Assembly: GCF_003063315.1 (NCBI RefSeq)
Contig: NZ_NERV01000002.1
Coordinates: 1,259,728 to 1,323,727 of the forward strand
Reading direction: 5' to 3'
Source of the DNA: Limnohabitans sp. T6-5
GTDB taxonomy: Bacteria; Pseudomonadota; Gammaproteobacteria; Burkholderiales; Burkholderiaceae_C
Length of the DNA stretch: 64,000 nt
The translations under genes were made by a program, and so were the position numbers. Shown here one piece after another: positions 28,316 to 34,723 of this stretch. Below the pieces are notes generated by a model. That model had not been told where the DNA came from. It saw only the letters and a list, made by a program, of their open reading frames with translations, and ran no database searches. How positions within the stretch are numbered: the stretch's first letter is position 1; every line of letters begins with the position of its first letter.

Positions 28316-28331
28316 CGCGGCCTTCAGTTGT

Positions 28332-28407
28332 TCCTCGATAGCTCAGTCGGTAGAGCGCCGGACTGTTAATCCGTAGGTCCCTGGTTCGAGCCCAGGTCGA
28401 GGAGCCA
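28332..28407 (+). tRNA. tRNA-Asn (anticodon GTT)
   Basis: A 76-nt tRNA. The acceptor arms TCCTCGA and TCGAGGA pair over seven bases, the D arm is AGCTCAGTCGGTAGAGC, the anticodon loop CTGTTAA reads GTT, and the T arm has TTCGAGC. CCA is encoded. It is the first of three tRNAs in a row on this strand. Confidence 0.97.
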
Positions 28408-28433
28408 AATTTTTTGGCTGCAATTGAAATTCA

Positions 28434-28510
28434 GGAGTGGTAGTTCAGTTGGTTAGAATACCGGCCTGTCACGCCGGGGGTCGCGGGTTCGAGTCCCGTC
28501 CACTCCGCCA
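28434..28510 (+). tRNA. tRNA-Asp (anticodon GTC)
   Basis: A 77-nt tRNA. Acceptor arms GGAGTGG and CCACTCC pair fully, the anticodon loop CTGTCAC reads GTC, the T loop is TTCGAGT and CCA is encoded. It begins 26 nt after tRNA-Asn. Confidence 0.97.
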
Positions 28511-28521
28511 GATTTGACCAT

Positions 28522-28597
28522 GCGGGAATAGCTCAGTTGGTAGAGCGCAACCTTGCCAAGGTTGAGGTCGCGAGTTCGAGCCTCGTTTCCCGCTCCA
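28522..28597 (+). tRNA. tRNA-Gly (anticodon GCC)
   Basis: A 76-nt tRNA. Acceptor arms GCGGGAA and TTCCCGC pair fully, the anticodon loop contains GCC flanked by CTT and AA, the T loop is TTCGAGC and CCA is encoded. It begins 11 nt after tRNA-Asp, so the three are processed from one transcript. Confidence 0.97.
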
Positions 28598-28764
28598 CAT
28601 GGTCCAAGCAAACTTTCAAATCCCACAGACTGTATTGGCAAGACGTTAATAGAGTTGCAAGGCGTATTACTCAGACGCTGTGCAACTCTCCCCGTTTTTC
28701 TTTTGCCTATCTGCACTGCTGCGCTTTTCTGAAAAAGTCAACATACATCTTTTCTGACACCAAC

Positions 28765-28789
28765 AAAAACGCCACCGCGAAGGGTGGCG
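28765..28789 (-). terminator. Minus-strand terminator, probably the original one of tRNA-Arg
   Basis: Read on the minus strand, CGCCACC-CTTCGC-GGTGGCG is followed by TTTTTG. It lies 12 bp beyond the left att repeat, where the native 3' end of tRNA-Arg ended before integration. Nothing else on the minus strand nearby needs it except the element cargo genes, which end at 28956. Confidence 0.8.
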
Positions 28790-28800
28790 AAATTGTGTTT

Positions 28801-28828
28801 TGGTGCGGCTGGCGGGGATCGAACCCAC
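28801..28828. repeat. attL: 28-bp copy of the tRNA-Arg 3' end
   Basis: Identical over 28 bp to positions 33928-33955. Read on the minus strand it is exactly the T arm, the acceptor 3' strand, the discriminator A and CCA of tRNA-Arg. Identity stops at once on both sides. It marks the left end of the integrated element. Confidence 0.92.
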
Positions 28829-28955
28829 TTTGGGGCAAAACCTCTCGCAACCCGCGCCACTGTTGCACTTCGCAAAAGCCAGCAGGTTAAAAAAAGTCAA
28901 AAAGTGGATGACCCAAGTGGATGACACCCGTCGGGCAGTCTAACTCAGTCCAAAA

Positions 28956-29474
28956 CTAGCTTCGACTATCGCTTTCATTCAACAAACGCACGCGTTCATC
29001 CGTTCTCAGGGCAATATCCCGGCGGTGCTGATCACGTTCCAGCTTGTCCATTCTTGCTCGAATCGAATGATATGCAATTTTGCACGAGGCATCATCCGAG
29101 GCTGAAGCATTCAGGCTCTTGGCATTTCGAAGAATATCAACCGCTTCAATGCGGCCATCCTCACGCAACGCTTCCTTTTCACGGAACTTGTAGAGACGCA
29201 TGGCCCCGGCAGTAGCTGCACCGATTAAAGGCAACACGACAAGCCAAGTGCGTCCAACGCCTGCAAATTGTTCAGCATTTAGCAACGCGGCGAAAGCGGC
29301 ACTGACTATTGAAGCTGCAAATGTCAATGTCGCGGCAACATGCCATGCGACATAGTGAAACTTTTGGGCGCGCGCGTAATACGGAATTTCCCTTGTGTTG
29401 ATCTCGTTTATGAGTTCGTTAAGCAAGAGGCGATGCGGTTCAACTCGTTGGGAGTCCTGCATTTTGTCGCTCAT
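28956..29474 (-). CDS. Two-TM membrane protein, SLATT/DUF4231-like (tentative)
   Basis: A 172-residue protein with two hydrophobic helices (about 42-65 and 76-95) joined by a short loop. A charged helical N-terminus (LLLNELINEINTREIPYYAR) precedes them and a long charged helical C-terminal part follows, with basic and acidic residues mixed. This layout matches SLATT/DUF4231 two-TM proteins, thought to be membrane-damaging effectors of bacterial conflict systems; the match is by architecture only. Its ATG overlaps the stop of the upstream membrane-protein gene by 4 nt, so the two act as a pair. It is the last gene of the mobile element. Confidence 0.7.
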   Translation of the reverse strand: MSDKMQDSQRVEPHRLLLNELINEINTREIPYYARAQKFHYVAWHVAATLTFAASIVSAAFAALLNAEQFAGVGRTWLVVLPLIGAATAGAMRLYKFREKEALREDGRIEAVDILRNAKSLNASASDDASCKIAYHSIRARMDKLERDQHRRDIALRTDERVRLLNESDSRS

Positions 29475-30082
29475 TTTTCCTCATCTTCTGCGAATTTGAT
29501 AGGCACAGGGTAGGTCGGATCGTAAATGCCAAAAATCTCCACTTTATCCGTACCCAATCCGAAGAATATTTGATATTGAGGATAGGCATAGAGCCGTTTC
29601 AATCCACTCCGAGACGATGTTATGACTACATCACTTCCAAATCGCTCTGTTATTTCCTTGGAGTGGCCACCGATTCCAATACCCTGCAAAAAGTGTACTG
29701 AATTAACGTTTGCTCCATGGAGAATTACCCCCCTTACTTTTTCGTTTTTGAATCGTACTGTTGCGTTCATTTCATCCGCAACGTAGTCATAAGAAAGACC
29801 ACTTTCTGGCACATCTTCTTTTGCTGGAATTCCCCTTTTAAAGCGAACATCTTTTACGGTGTCGCCAATCTTCACATCCCAGAGTTCGGATTGCTTTGTG
29901 GGTCTGTTGGAATACCAATCCCAAGCCCAAATGGAAGCGCCTCCAATTGCAAATACACCAACAAAAATTGCCAGACTGGGAACGGCAAACTTGCGCCAAT
30001 TCCACTTACTTCGCGTAGCGACGATTAGTGCAACTATCGCAATGGCGGCGCCAACTGCAAATAGCCCAGTTCCTGTTCCCAT
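29471..30082 (-). CDS. Membrane protein with two N-terminal helices and a repeated beta domain
   Basis: A 203-residue protein I cannot name. Two membrane segments (about 5-22 and 33-55) are followed by a soluble domain with two related halves: KIGDTVKDVRFKRGIP (71-86) with later strands, and GIGGHSKEITERFGS (136-150) followed by LYAYPQYQIFFGLGTDKVEIFGIY. Such IG-x-x-x-K-(D/E)-V-x-x-x-x-G patterns occur in SmpA/BLIP-like folds. The ATG at 30082 has GGGG five bases upstream; an in-frame ATG at 30115 would add 11 residues. It overlaps the SLATT-like gene by 4 nt and follows the relaxase gene by 75 nt. A sensor or immunity role beside the effector-like partner is possible but unproven. Confidence 0.7.
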   Translation of the reverse strand: MGTGTGLFAVGAAIAIVALIVATRSKWNWRKFAVPSLAIFVGVFAIGGASIWAWDWYSNRPTKQSELWDVKIGDTVKDVRFKRGIPAKEDVPESGLSYDYVADEMNATVRFKNEKVRGVILHGANVNSVHFLQGIGIGGHSKEITERFGSDVVITSSRSGLKRLYAYPQYQIFFGLGTDKVEIFGIYDPTYPVPIKFAEDEEK

Positions 30083-30157
30083 GGTTTCCCCGTATTTTGT
30101 TGTTTCAGTCTGCATTGTGCCGCGATAAAAATCAGCACCCAAAATATGGGCCAACTA

Positions 30158-31126
30158 TTAGCGAGGACCGCTGCTCGGCCGACGAGCAACGGGCTCACTT
30201 TTGATAGGTGAGGAACTCTGAGGGGTTGCGACTTTCTGCTGCCTACCCATTAAAGGCGCAAGTTTGCTTTGCGCCTTCAATCGTTGCCATTCTGCGGCAT
30301 CCCGCTGCCGCAACTCCCTGCAAGTTTCCCGCCATTGCGTCATCTCCGCCGCGTGCGCCTTCAATGTTCGCTGGTGCAGCGTCTCGATGCCAAATAGTGT
30401 TCCGAGGACGTTAACGGCCCCCTCAGCGATGCCGCGTGGTGGCAAAGGTGGCTTGGGTGCGGGTGGCAGCTTGACACGCTCAGGCAAGCTTTTAGCCGCA
30501 TTGACAGCCCCATAAAACTGCCGCACCTCGGAATGCTTCGCTTGACTGCCGGGCTCTCCCCTGCGGATGCCTAGCGGCGCCAACGCTTTCCCGTATCCGG
30601 TTTGCAGTTCTCGCAACCGCTCCCGATCAAACAGGGCTTTGCTGTTGAGCTTCCACACGCCCGCCGCCGACTTCACACGCGGGACCACCAGCAAATGGGC
30701 GTGAATATTTTGCTCATCGGCATGGATGACAAACGAGGCGAGTTGATCCGGCCACTGCCGCTTTGCCCATCCCAGGGACGCTGCCGCCCATGCCTTCACC
30801 TTGCTCGGCTCAAACACGCCGCCCATGCTCTCCCGCCCGGGCCGAAAATAGCTCGGGCTGGCGGAGAGCACGATCTCGCGGCACAGCACGGTGTCGCGGT
30901 TTCGCCGCTCGGCACCGTCGAGCAGGTGGCGGGCCGCTTGGTATGGCGTCTTTCCATCGGCTAGGTAAAGCACCAGCGGCGCGACGCCATCCGGGTCCGC
31001 GTTGGGCGTTGGCTTCTCTCGCATCGTGTGGGCCGAAGATGCTGCAATCGCCGCCATGGCTTTGGCCTTGCGACGATCCACCCTCAGCACGGCGTAGGGG
31101 GCAGCGGCTGGGTGCGGTGTGCTCAT
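30158..31126 (-). CDS. MobV-type relaxase (Pre/Mob family)
   Basis: A 322-residue plasmid-mobilisation relaxase that nicks DNA at oriT. The N-terminus YAVLRVDRRKAKAMAAIAAS and HTMREKPTPNAD (33-44) is the MobV motif I region. The metal-binding motif III is HADEQNIHAH (135-144). MobV proteins are often longer; here the C-terminal part is short and Pro/Arg-rich (LPPAPKPPLPPR and a basic tail). The start at 31126 is the ATG just before the conserved region. It sits in the mobile element between small genes and the membrane-protein pair, and its oriT is expected just upstream. Confidence 0.9.
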   Translation of the reverse strand: MSTPHPAAAPYAVLRVDRRKAKAMAAIAASSAHTMREKPTPNADPDGVAPLVLYLADGKTPYQAARHLLDGAERRNRDTVLCREIVLSASPSYFRPGRESMGGVFEPSKVKAWAAASLGWAKRQWPDQLASFVIHADEQNIHAHLLVVPRVKSAAGVWKLNSKALFDRERLRELQTGYGKALAPLGIRRGEPGSQAKHSEVRQFYGAVNAAKSLPERVKLPPAPKPPLPPRGIAEGAVNVLGTLFGIETLHQRTLKAHAAEMTQWRETCRELRQRDAAEWQRLKAQSKLAPLMGRQQKVATPQSSSPIKSEPVARRPSSGPR

Positions 31127-31433
31127 GCTCAATTCATATCGCACGCCGCCAGAGATTGCACGCCCGGCCATCAGATGGTCGGTCTACTCACTACACCGAG
31201 CAAGCTCGGTTCTGTTCGACCCACCCCCGGCCCCGCCTTGCAAGGTCTGGGAGCAAGGCAGAGCGTGCCATGCCCAGACCATCCCCCTGCCTGCTGCACG
31301 GGGGTCGTCTGGGCATTGGCGGCACGCTGGCATGCCGAGGCCACAGCATCGAGGCCGATCCTGTTAGCCTAGGCATGGTGTGGATTTTGGGCGGCACGGC
31401 GTGCGCCCGGACGTTTGCGAGACACTCAAACGG
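31127..31433 (-). other. Region upstream of mobV with inverted repeats; candidate oriT
   Basis: A 307-bp gene-free stretch where MobV elements usually carry oriT. Two inverted repeats are visible. ACCGAG-CAAG-CTCGGT is at 31195-31210. An imperfect larger hairpin is at 31271-31315, with TGCCCAGAC and GTCTGGGCA as outer arms and C-rich against G-rich inner arms. Either could be the relaxase target or a transcription control. The exact nick site cannot be assigned. Confidence 0.5.
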
Positions 31434-31637
31434 TCAGATGCCGGGATGCTTTGCCCCGTGGTGCAGATTGGCCGAGCCTGCCGCTTGTGCGGCACCCACT
31501 AGCGCCGCAGCCGCTCTGTGGGCGTTGATGAGGCCCCGAACATGGAGCATATGCCACCGCAGCTTTTCCGCCCGGCTCAGTCCATTCAATTTTGCATTGG
31601 CTGACTTGGGTGCCGGGCTGTTGTTGTAATTATTCAA
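31434..31637 (-). CDS. Small hypothetical protein of the mobile element
   Basis: A 67-residue protein of unknown function with no hydrophobic segment. It is basic in the middle (LSRAEKLRWHMLHVRGL) and ends with a low-complexity Ala/Gly/His part. The proposed TTG start at 31637 overlaps the TGA of the preceding small gene (TTGA), typical of translational coupling. Its place between integrase and relaxase would suit a mobilisation accessory or regulatory protein, but no motif proves this. It could also be non-coding. Confidence 0.5.
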   Translation of the reverse strand: MNNYNNSPAPKSANAKLNGLSRAEKLRWHMLHVRGLINAHRAAAALVGAAQAAGSANLHHGAKHPGI

Positions 31638-31747
31638 AGCAGGGTGTCGAGCACCTGCTCTGCATGGTCTTCCAGTTCTTCAAGCGTCATCGAGTCAACG
31701 CTGCCCCACGAAAGGTCAATTGCTTTAATCAACGGGCTTATGGGCAT
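31634..31747 (-). CDS. Very small protein (37 residues) of the mobile element
   Basis: An open frame of 37 codons with a strong ribosome binding site (AGGAG seven bases before ATG). The product is acidic at its C-terminal end (MTLEELEDHAEQVLDTLL, an amphipathic helix by pattern). An in-frame ATG at 31777 would add 10 residues but has no such site. Its TGA overlaps the next gene start. No family is recognised. Two coupled small genes in front of a relaxase are common in mobilisable elements. Confidence 0.5.
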   Translation of the reverse strand: MPISPLIKAIDLSWGSVDSMTLEELEDHAEQVLDTLL

Positions 31748-32307
31748 GGCCGGACTCCTAGTCTGCTCGTTCACCATGACGCGGGCCAAATATTTTTTCA
31801 AGAGCCATTCGGCGGTGGCTTGCTATTCGCGTTGGGTTTGGTAAGACAGTCATCGGGCTGGGCATGCGTCAACCGAAAGGCTTCTCGATCCACCAGTCTG
31901 CCGAGGGTCAGGGGGCCAAGCAAAATGCAGCGAGGATGGTATCTCGGGGAAGCTGCACCGAAGCCGATTCAGACCGGCCCCGAGGGAGTGCCAAGACTCC
32001 GAATTGATAAGCTGGTGCCACTTGGTTGGCGCATCACCCCGCTAATGGTGTATCCATTCGGGCACGGCACCAAGGACTTGCATAAGTCCTTAGGGTAAGC
32101 CATGCCCGCACAGGTTTAGGAGCAGAGGCCCCGAAGGGCCCAACAGCCAAAAACCAAAGACAAGAAAGCAAGAGGGTTGAGTTTGGCAAAGCTGCGATCA
32201 ATGCGACTTCCAAAGAGGGAAACTCAATTCACTTTTGTTAGCAGACCATGCAACTCACACGGAGCGGGGTTCCGTTTGCATAGCAAACAAAATGGGCGGC
32301 GCTATTT
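31748..32307. other. Gene-free stretch within the mobile element
   Basis: About 560 bp between the integrase stop and the small genes. No convincing gene is seen on either strand. It holds a perfect inverted repeat AAGGACTT-GCAT-AAGTCCTT at 32072-32091 and a hairpin at 32127-32140, which on the minus strand reads GGCCC-TTCG-GGGCC, a stable tetraloop form. Neither is followed by a good T-tract. They may end integrase transcription, bind a regulator, or belong to a former replication origin. Confidence 0.5.
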
Positions 32308-33834
32308 TTAGATTTTCTTCGCGGGCTTTGCATTAGCCTTTTTCTCCGCCTCGGCCTTCGCTTCGGCCTCTGCTTTTGCCTTGGCCGCAGCTTTCTCCGC
32401 CTTCTTTTTCTTTTGCTCTGCCTGCTGGATGATTCGCTTGGCGATGATGGGCAAGAAGTCGTCTTGCGAAACTTTCAGCCTCTCGAAATCGATGCCCTCA
32501 TATGCGAGCCGGCTGATGGCTTCATGTAGGTTGGGCACCGTCAACTCGCTTGCATGGATGTAGTCGTCATGCGACGACAACCGCGTGTCAATATCATGTC
32601 CAACCATGGCACGCTTCAAACCGTCATTCACGCCCTTGCCAGTCAACGCCGTCACGACGGTGTGCCGGAAGGAATGAAAAACTTTCAGCGGGTCAACAAT
32701 GTTGACGTCTGGCAGATCGAGATAGGTTCCAAACATGCGGGTCATGTTTTTGCGATACCCATTGGTGCCGGGCTGAATGTGGGGAAATAGCTTGGTGTAG
32801 CCCGCCCTAAGTAGGCTCATGCGATATTCCACAAGACCCAGATCAATCAGCGTTTGATGCAGCGGCACCCGCCGCTTTGCGTTGTCGGTTTTTCCCTTCA
32901 ATATGTCAATGATCCATATACCCTTGACCGGATAAATCTGACCCACATCTAGACTGGCAATCTCTTCGGCGCGCGCGCCAGTGAACAACGCAATCAGAGG
33001 ACACCAATAGAAGTCGGGAAGTTTCAGCTTCTTTCGATAGAGGGCTGGCTGAAAGATTTTTTGCAGTTCTTCCACCGTGAATGGCTTATACGACTCTGAC
33101 TTGTTGTCTGCGTCAACGATATACAGGTTCTTAGCCGGGTTCACCATATTCACTATATCGTTGCCGTTGCAGTATTCGAAGAAGCCGTTCAGGATGGTGA
33201 TATGGTCATTTACAGTGTTGGCCTGCCGACCGAGAGCTAGCAAACCCTTTTTGTAGTCCGTCAGTGTTTTTGCACTCACCATGGCAACGTCGATATTGCC
33301 GGTTGCCTTGATAAACCCATTGAGCACACCGCTATGTTTGCGCCACGTAGAGTCTCTTAGCGTTGTCTTTCGCTCCATCATGAAGTCGTATTTGGCCTTT
33401 TCCAACGTGGTGCCGCATTTCGCCATAGGCAGCACCGCAGCGATGCCCGCCGCCGCTTGTATTTGTCTGGCCGTTGCCATCCCTGCCAAGATCGCGGGCA
33501 GTTGTGCCGCTTCCTCGGGCGTGTCCGCTTGGACAATCCCTTTGTCCAAATCAATATTGATTTTTTCCCGGATGCCTTGCTTTGCGTCCGGTTTGAGCAG
33601 ATGCGAAAAATCCGCAAGAGTCGGATTCGACAAGAACTTAGCACTAACCATTGTTGCCTCCACAGCAAGGGACAGGGACAAGGCGCGCTGGCGCGCGACT
33701 ATGCAATCTTTGGTTCTTAGGCTTCGCCTGAACTCTGTTTTTCCAACTAGCTGCCGCAATGCTAACGGAACAATCAGTCGGAAATAGAAAACGCCGCAGC
33801 GGTCGCGAATCAGGCGGGGGGTTTTGATGCTCAC
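32308..33834 (-). CDS. Tyrosine recombinase (integrase) of the tRNA-Arg element
   Basis: A 508-residue site-specific integrase. The catalytic set is visible: R288 in TGARAEEIASL, H387-x-x-R390 in HSFRH, H413 in VGHDID and the nucleophile Y425 in DDYIHA. The N-terminal part contains the DNA-binding core domain (about 145-240). Residues 471-508 are a very biased Lys/Ala/Glu tail, likely a flexible or coiled-coil extension. The start is a GTG at 33834 with AGGAG eight bases upstream. It is 94 bp downstream of tRNA-Arg on the same strand, so tRNA transcription may read into it. It should recombine the 28-bp repeats. Confidence 0.93.
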   Translation of the reverse strand: MSIKTPRLIRDRCGVFYFRLIVPLALRQLVGKTEFRRSLRTKDCIVARQRALSLSLAVEATMVSAKFLSNPTLADFSHLLKPDAKQGIREKINIDLDKGIVQADTPEEAAQLPAILAGMATARQIQAAAGIAAVLPMAKCGTTLEKAKYDFMMERKTTLRDSTWRKHSGVLNGFIKATGNIDVAMVSAKTLTDYKKGLLALGRQANTVNDHITILNGFFEYCNGNDIVNMVNPAKNLYIVDADNKSESYKPFTVEELQKIFQPALYRKKLKLPDFYWCPLIALFTGARAEEIASLDVGQIYPVKGIWIIDILKGKTDNAKRRVPLHQTLIDLGLVEYRMSLLRAGYTKLFPHIQPGTNGYRKNMTRMFGTYLDLPDVNIVDPLKVFHSFRHTVVTALTGKGVNDGLKRAMVGHDIDTRLSSHDDYIHASELTVPNLHEAISRLAYEGIDFERLKVSQDDFLPIIAKRIIQQAEQKKKKAEKAAAKAKAEAEAKAEAEKKANAKPAKKI

Positions 33835-33927
33835 AGACAGGCTCCTGAATGGAGCTGGATGAGCGAAGTGGATGATAGCCAGACCCGAATCGGCTGCTAG
33901 GCCGCATGGGGACTGGGTTTCAAAAAG

Positions 33928-33955
33928 TGGTGCGGCTGGCGGGGATCGAACCCAC
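33928..33955. repeat. attR: 28-bp repeat within tRNA-Arg
   Basis: Second copy of the 28-bp att sequence, forming the 3' end (T arm to CCA) of the intact tRNA-Arg gene. It is the right boundary of the integrated element. Confidence 0.92.
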
Positions 33956-34003
33956 GACCCTTGGCTTCGGAGGCCAATACTCTATCCACTGAGCTACAGC
34001 CGC
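33928..34003 (-). tRNA. tRNA-Arg (anticodon CCG)
   Basis: A 76-nt tRNA on the minus strand. Acceptor arms GCGGCTG and CAGCCGC pair fully, the D arm is AGCTCAGTGGATAGAG, the anticodon loop CTCCGAA reads CCG, the T loop is TTCGATC and CCA is encoded. A possible -10 (GATAAT, minus strand) lies at 34022-34027. The gene is the attachment site of the adjacent mobile element, which replaced its 3' end without changing it. Confidence 0.97.
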
Positions 34004-34081
34004 ATTGTCTGTGAACGGTTTATTATCTCACGGCTTGAGTTTCAGACTTGTCTTTGCAAGCTTAAACGAAGGGTGGCCCGC

Positions 34082-34087
34082 TATAAT
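34082..34087 (+). promoter_or_regulatory. -10 element upstream of the cytochrome c gene
   Basis: A perfect TATAAT 60 bp before the coding start. No convincing -35 is found at 16-18 bp. It lies back to back with the tRNA-Arg promoter region. Confidence 0.5.
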
Positions 34088-34146
34088 GCTGGGTTGATTC
34101 CGGTCAATCTCCTGGCCCAAGCGGTCAAGCCCTACAAGAGGATCTC

Positions 34147-34671
34147 ATGAGCGACAACAGCCACGATCAACACGAAGCCCACACCGGTCCGGTGAAAACT
34201 CCCAAGCAAATGCTTTTGCTCAGCATTGCATCGTTTGTCATTCCGGTGTTCATCATCATCGGCTTGGTTTTTTACGTCACCTCGGCCAATAAAACAGCGC
34301 CAGGTGCCAGTGACGCCGAAAGGGCTGTTGCTGAACGAATCCAAAAAATCGGCTCTGTGGAAATTCGTGATGCCAATCGCCCCTTGAAGTCGGGTGAAGA
34401 AGTTTACAAAGCCCAATGCTCTGCTTGCCATGCTACAGGTGCTGCTGGCGCACCTAAGATTGGTGATGCAAGCGCTTGGGGGCCTCGCATCAAGCAAGGT
34501 CTGGCGACTTTGGTGAATTCTGCGCTCAAAGGCAAAGGCGCCATGGGAGCACAAGGCGGTGGTGACTTCAATGACACAGAGATTGCCCGCGCTGCGGTTT
34601 ACATGGCCAACAATGGCGGTGCAAAATTTGATGAGCCCAAGGCACCTGCCGCCGAAGGCGATAAAAAATAA
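34147..34671 (+). CDS. Membrane-anchored c-type cytochrome (cytochrome c5-like)
   Basis: A 174-residue cytochrome. One transmembrane helix (about 22-46) anchors it in the inner membrane with the haem domain in the periplasm. The haem site is CSACH (91-95); the distal methionine is probably in KGKGAMGAQGG, as in cytochrome c5/CycB-type proteins. The C-terminus is rich in Lys, Ala and Glu. AGAGGA precedes the ATG. It likely shuttles electrons to a terminal oxidase. It is monocistronic, with a strong terminator 15 bp after the stop. Confidence 0.92.
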   Translation: MSDNSHDQHEAHTGPVKTPKQMLLLSIASFVIPVFIIIGLVFYVTSANKTAPGASDAERAVAERIQKIGSVEIRDANRPLKSGEEVYKAQCSACHATGAAGAPKIGDASAWGPRIKQGLATLVNSALKGKGAMGAQGGGDFNDTEIARAAVYMANNGGAKFDEPKAPAAEGDKK

Positions 34672-34685
34672 AGCCTTTTGGCTTG

Positions 34686-34717
34686 AAAAAAAACCGGCCT
34701 GATGGCCGGTTTTTTTT
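34686..34717. terminator. Bidirectional rho-independent terminator
   Basis: A-tract, ACCGGCC-TGAT-GGCCGGT and an eight-T tract. It separates the cytochrome gene from the convergent hypothetical gene ending at 34724 and works on both strands. Confidence 0.94.
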
Positions 34718-34723
34718 ATGCCC

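Larger units (their letters stand above)
28801..33955 (-). mobile_element. Integrative mobilizable element inserted in tRNA-Arg(CCG)
   Basis: A 5.2-kb element bounded by 28-bp direct repeats. It contains, all on the minus strand and in transcription order, a tyrosine integrase (32308-33834), two small coupled genes (31634-31747 and 31434-31637), a MobV-type relaxase (30158-31126) and two overlapping membrane-protein genes (29471-30082 and 28956-29474). The intact tRNA-Arg at the right end was rebuilt by the incoming repeat copy; the original 3' end now sits at 28801-28828 beside the old terminator. No replication or conjugation-channel genes are seen, so transfer would need a helper element. 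Confidence 0.88.

Noticed and set aside
28453..28716. Open frame on the minus strand across tRNA-Asp and tRNA-Gly
   Set aside because: It is the antisense translation of tRNA genes; such peptides (with GNEARTRDLNLGKVALYQLSYSR-like wording) are a well-known annotation artefact.
30763..31629. Long plus-strand frame opposite the relaxase and oriT region
   Set aside because: It is antisense to the clear MobV gene, has no recognisable motif, and its Arg/Pro-rich composition is typical of GC-rich shadow frames.
31592..32098. 168-codon plus-strand frame inside the mobile element
   Set aside because: It runs antisense to the small genes and has no recognisable domain; all supported genes of the element are on the minus strand.
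33872..34150. Open frame on the plus strand across tRNA-Arg
   Set aside because: It is again an antisense reading of a tRNA (GGDRTHDPWLRRPILYPLSYS type) and has no ribosome binding site of note.
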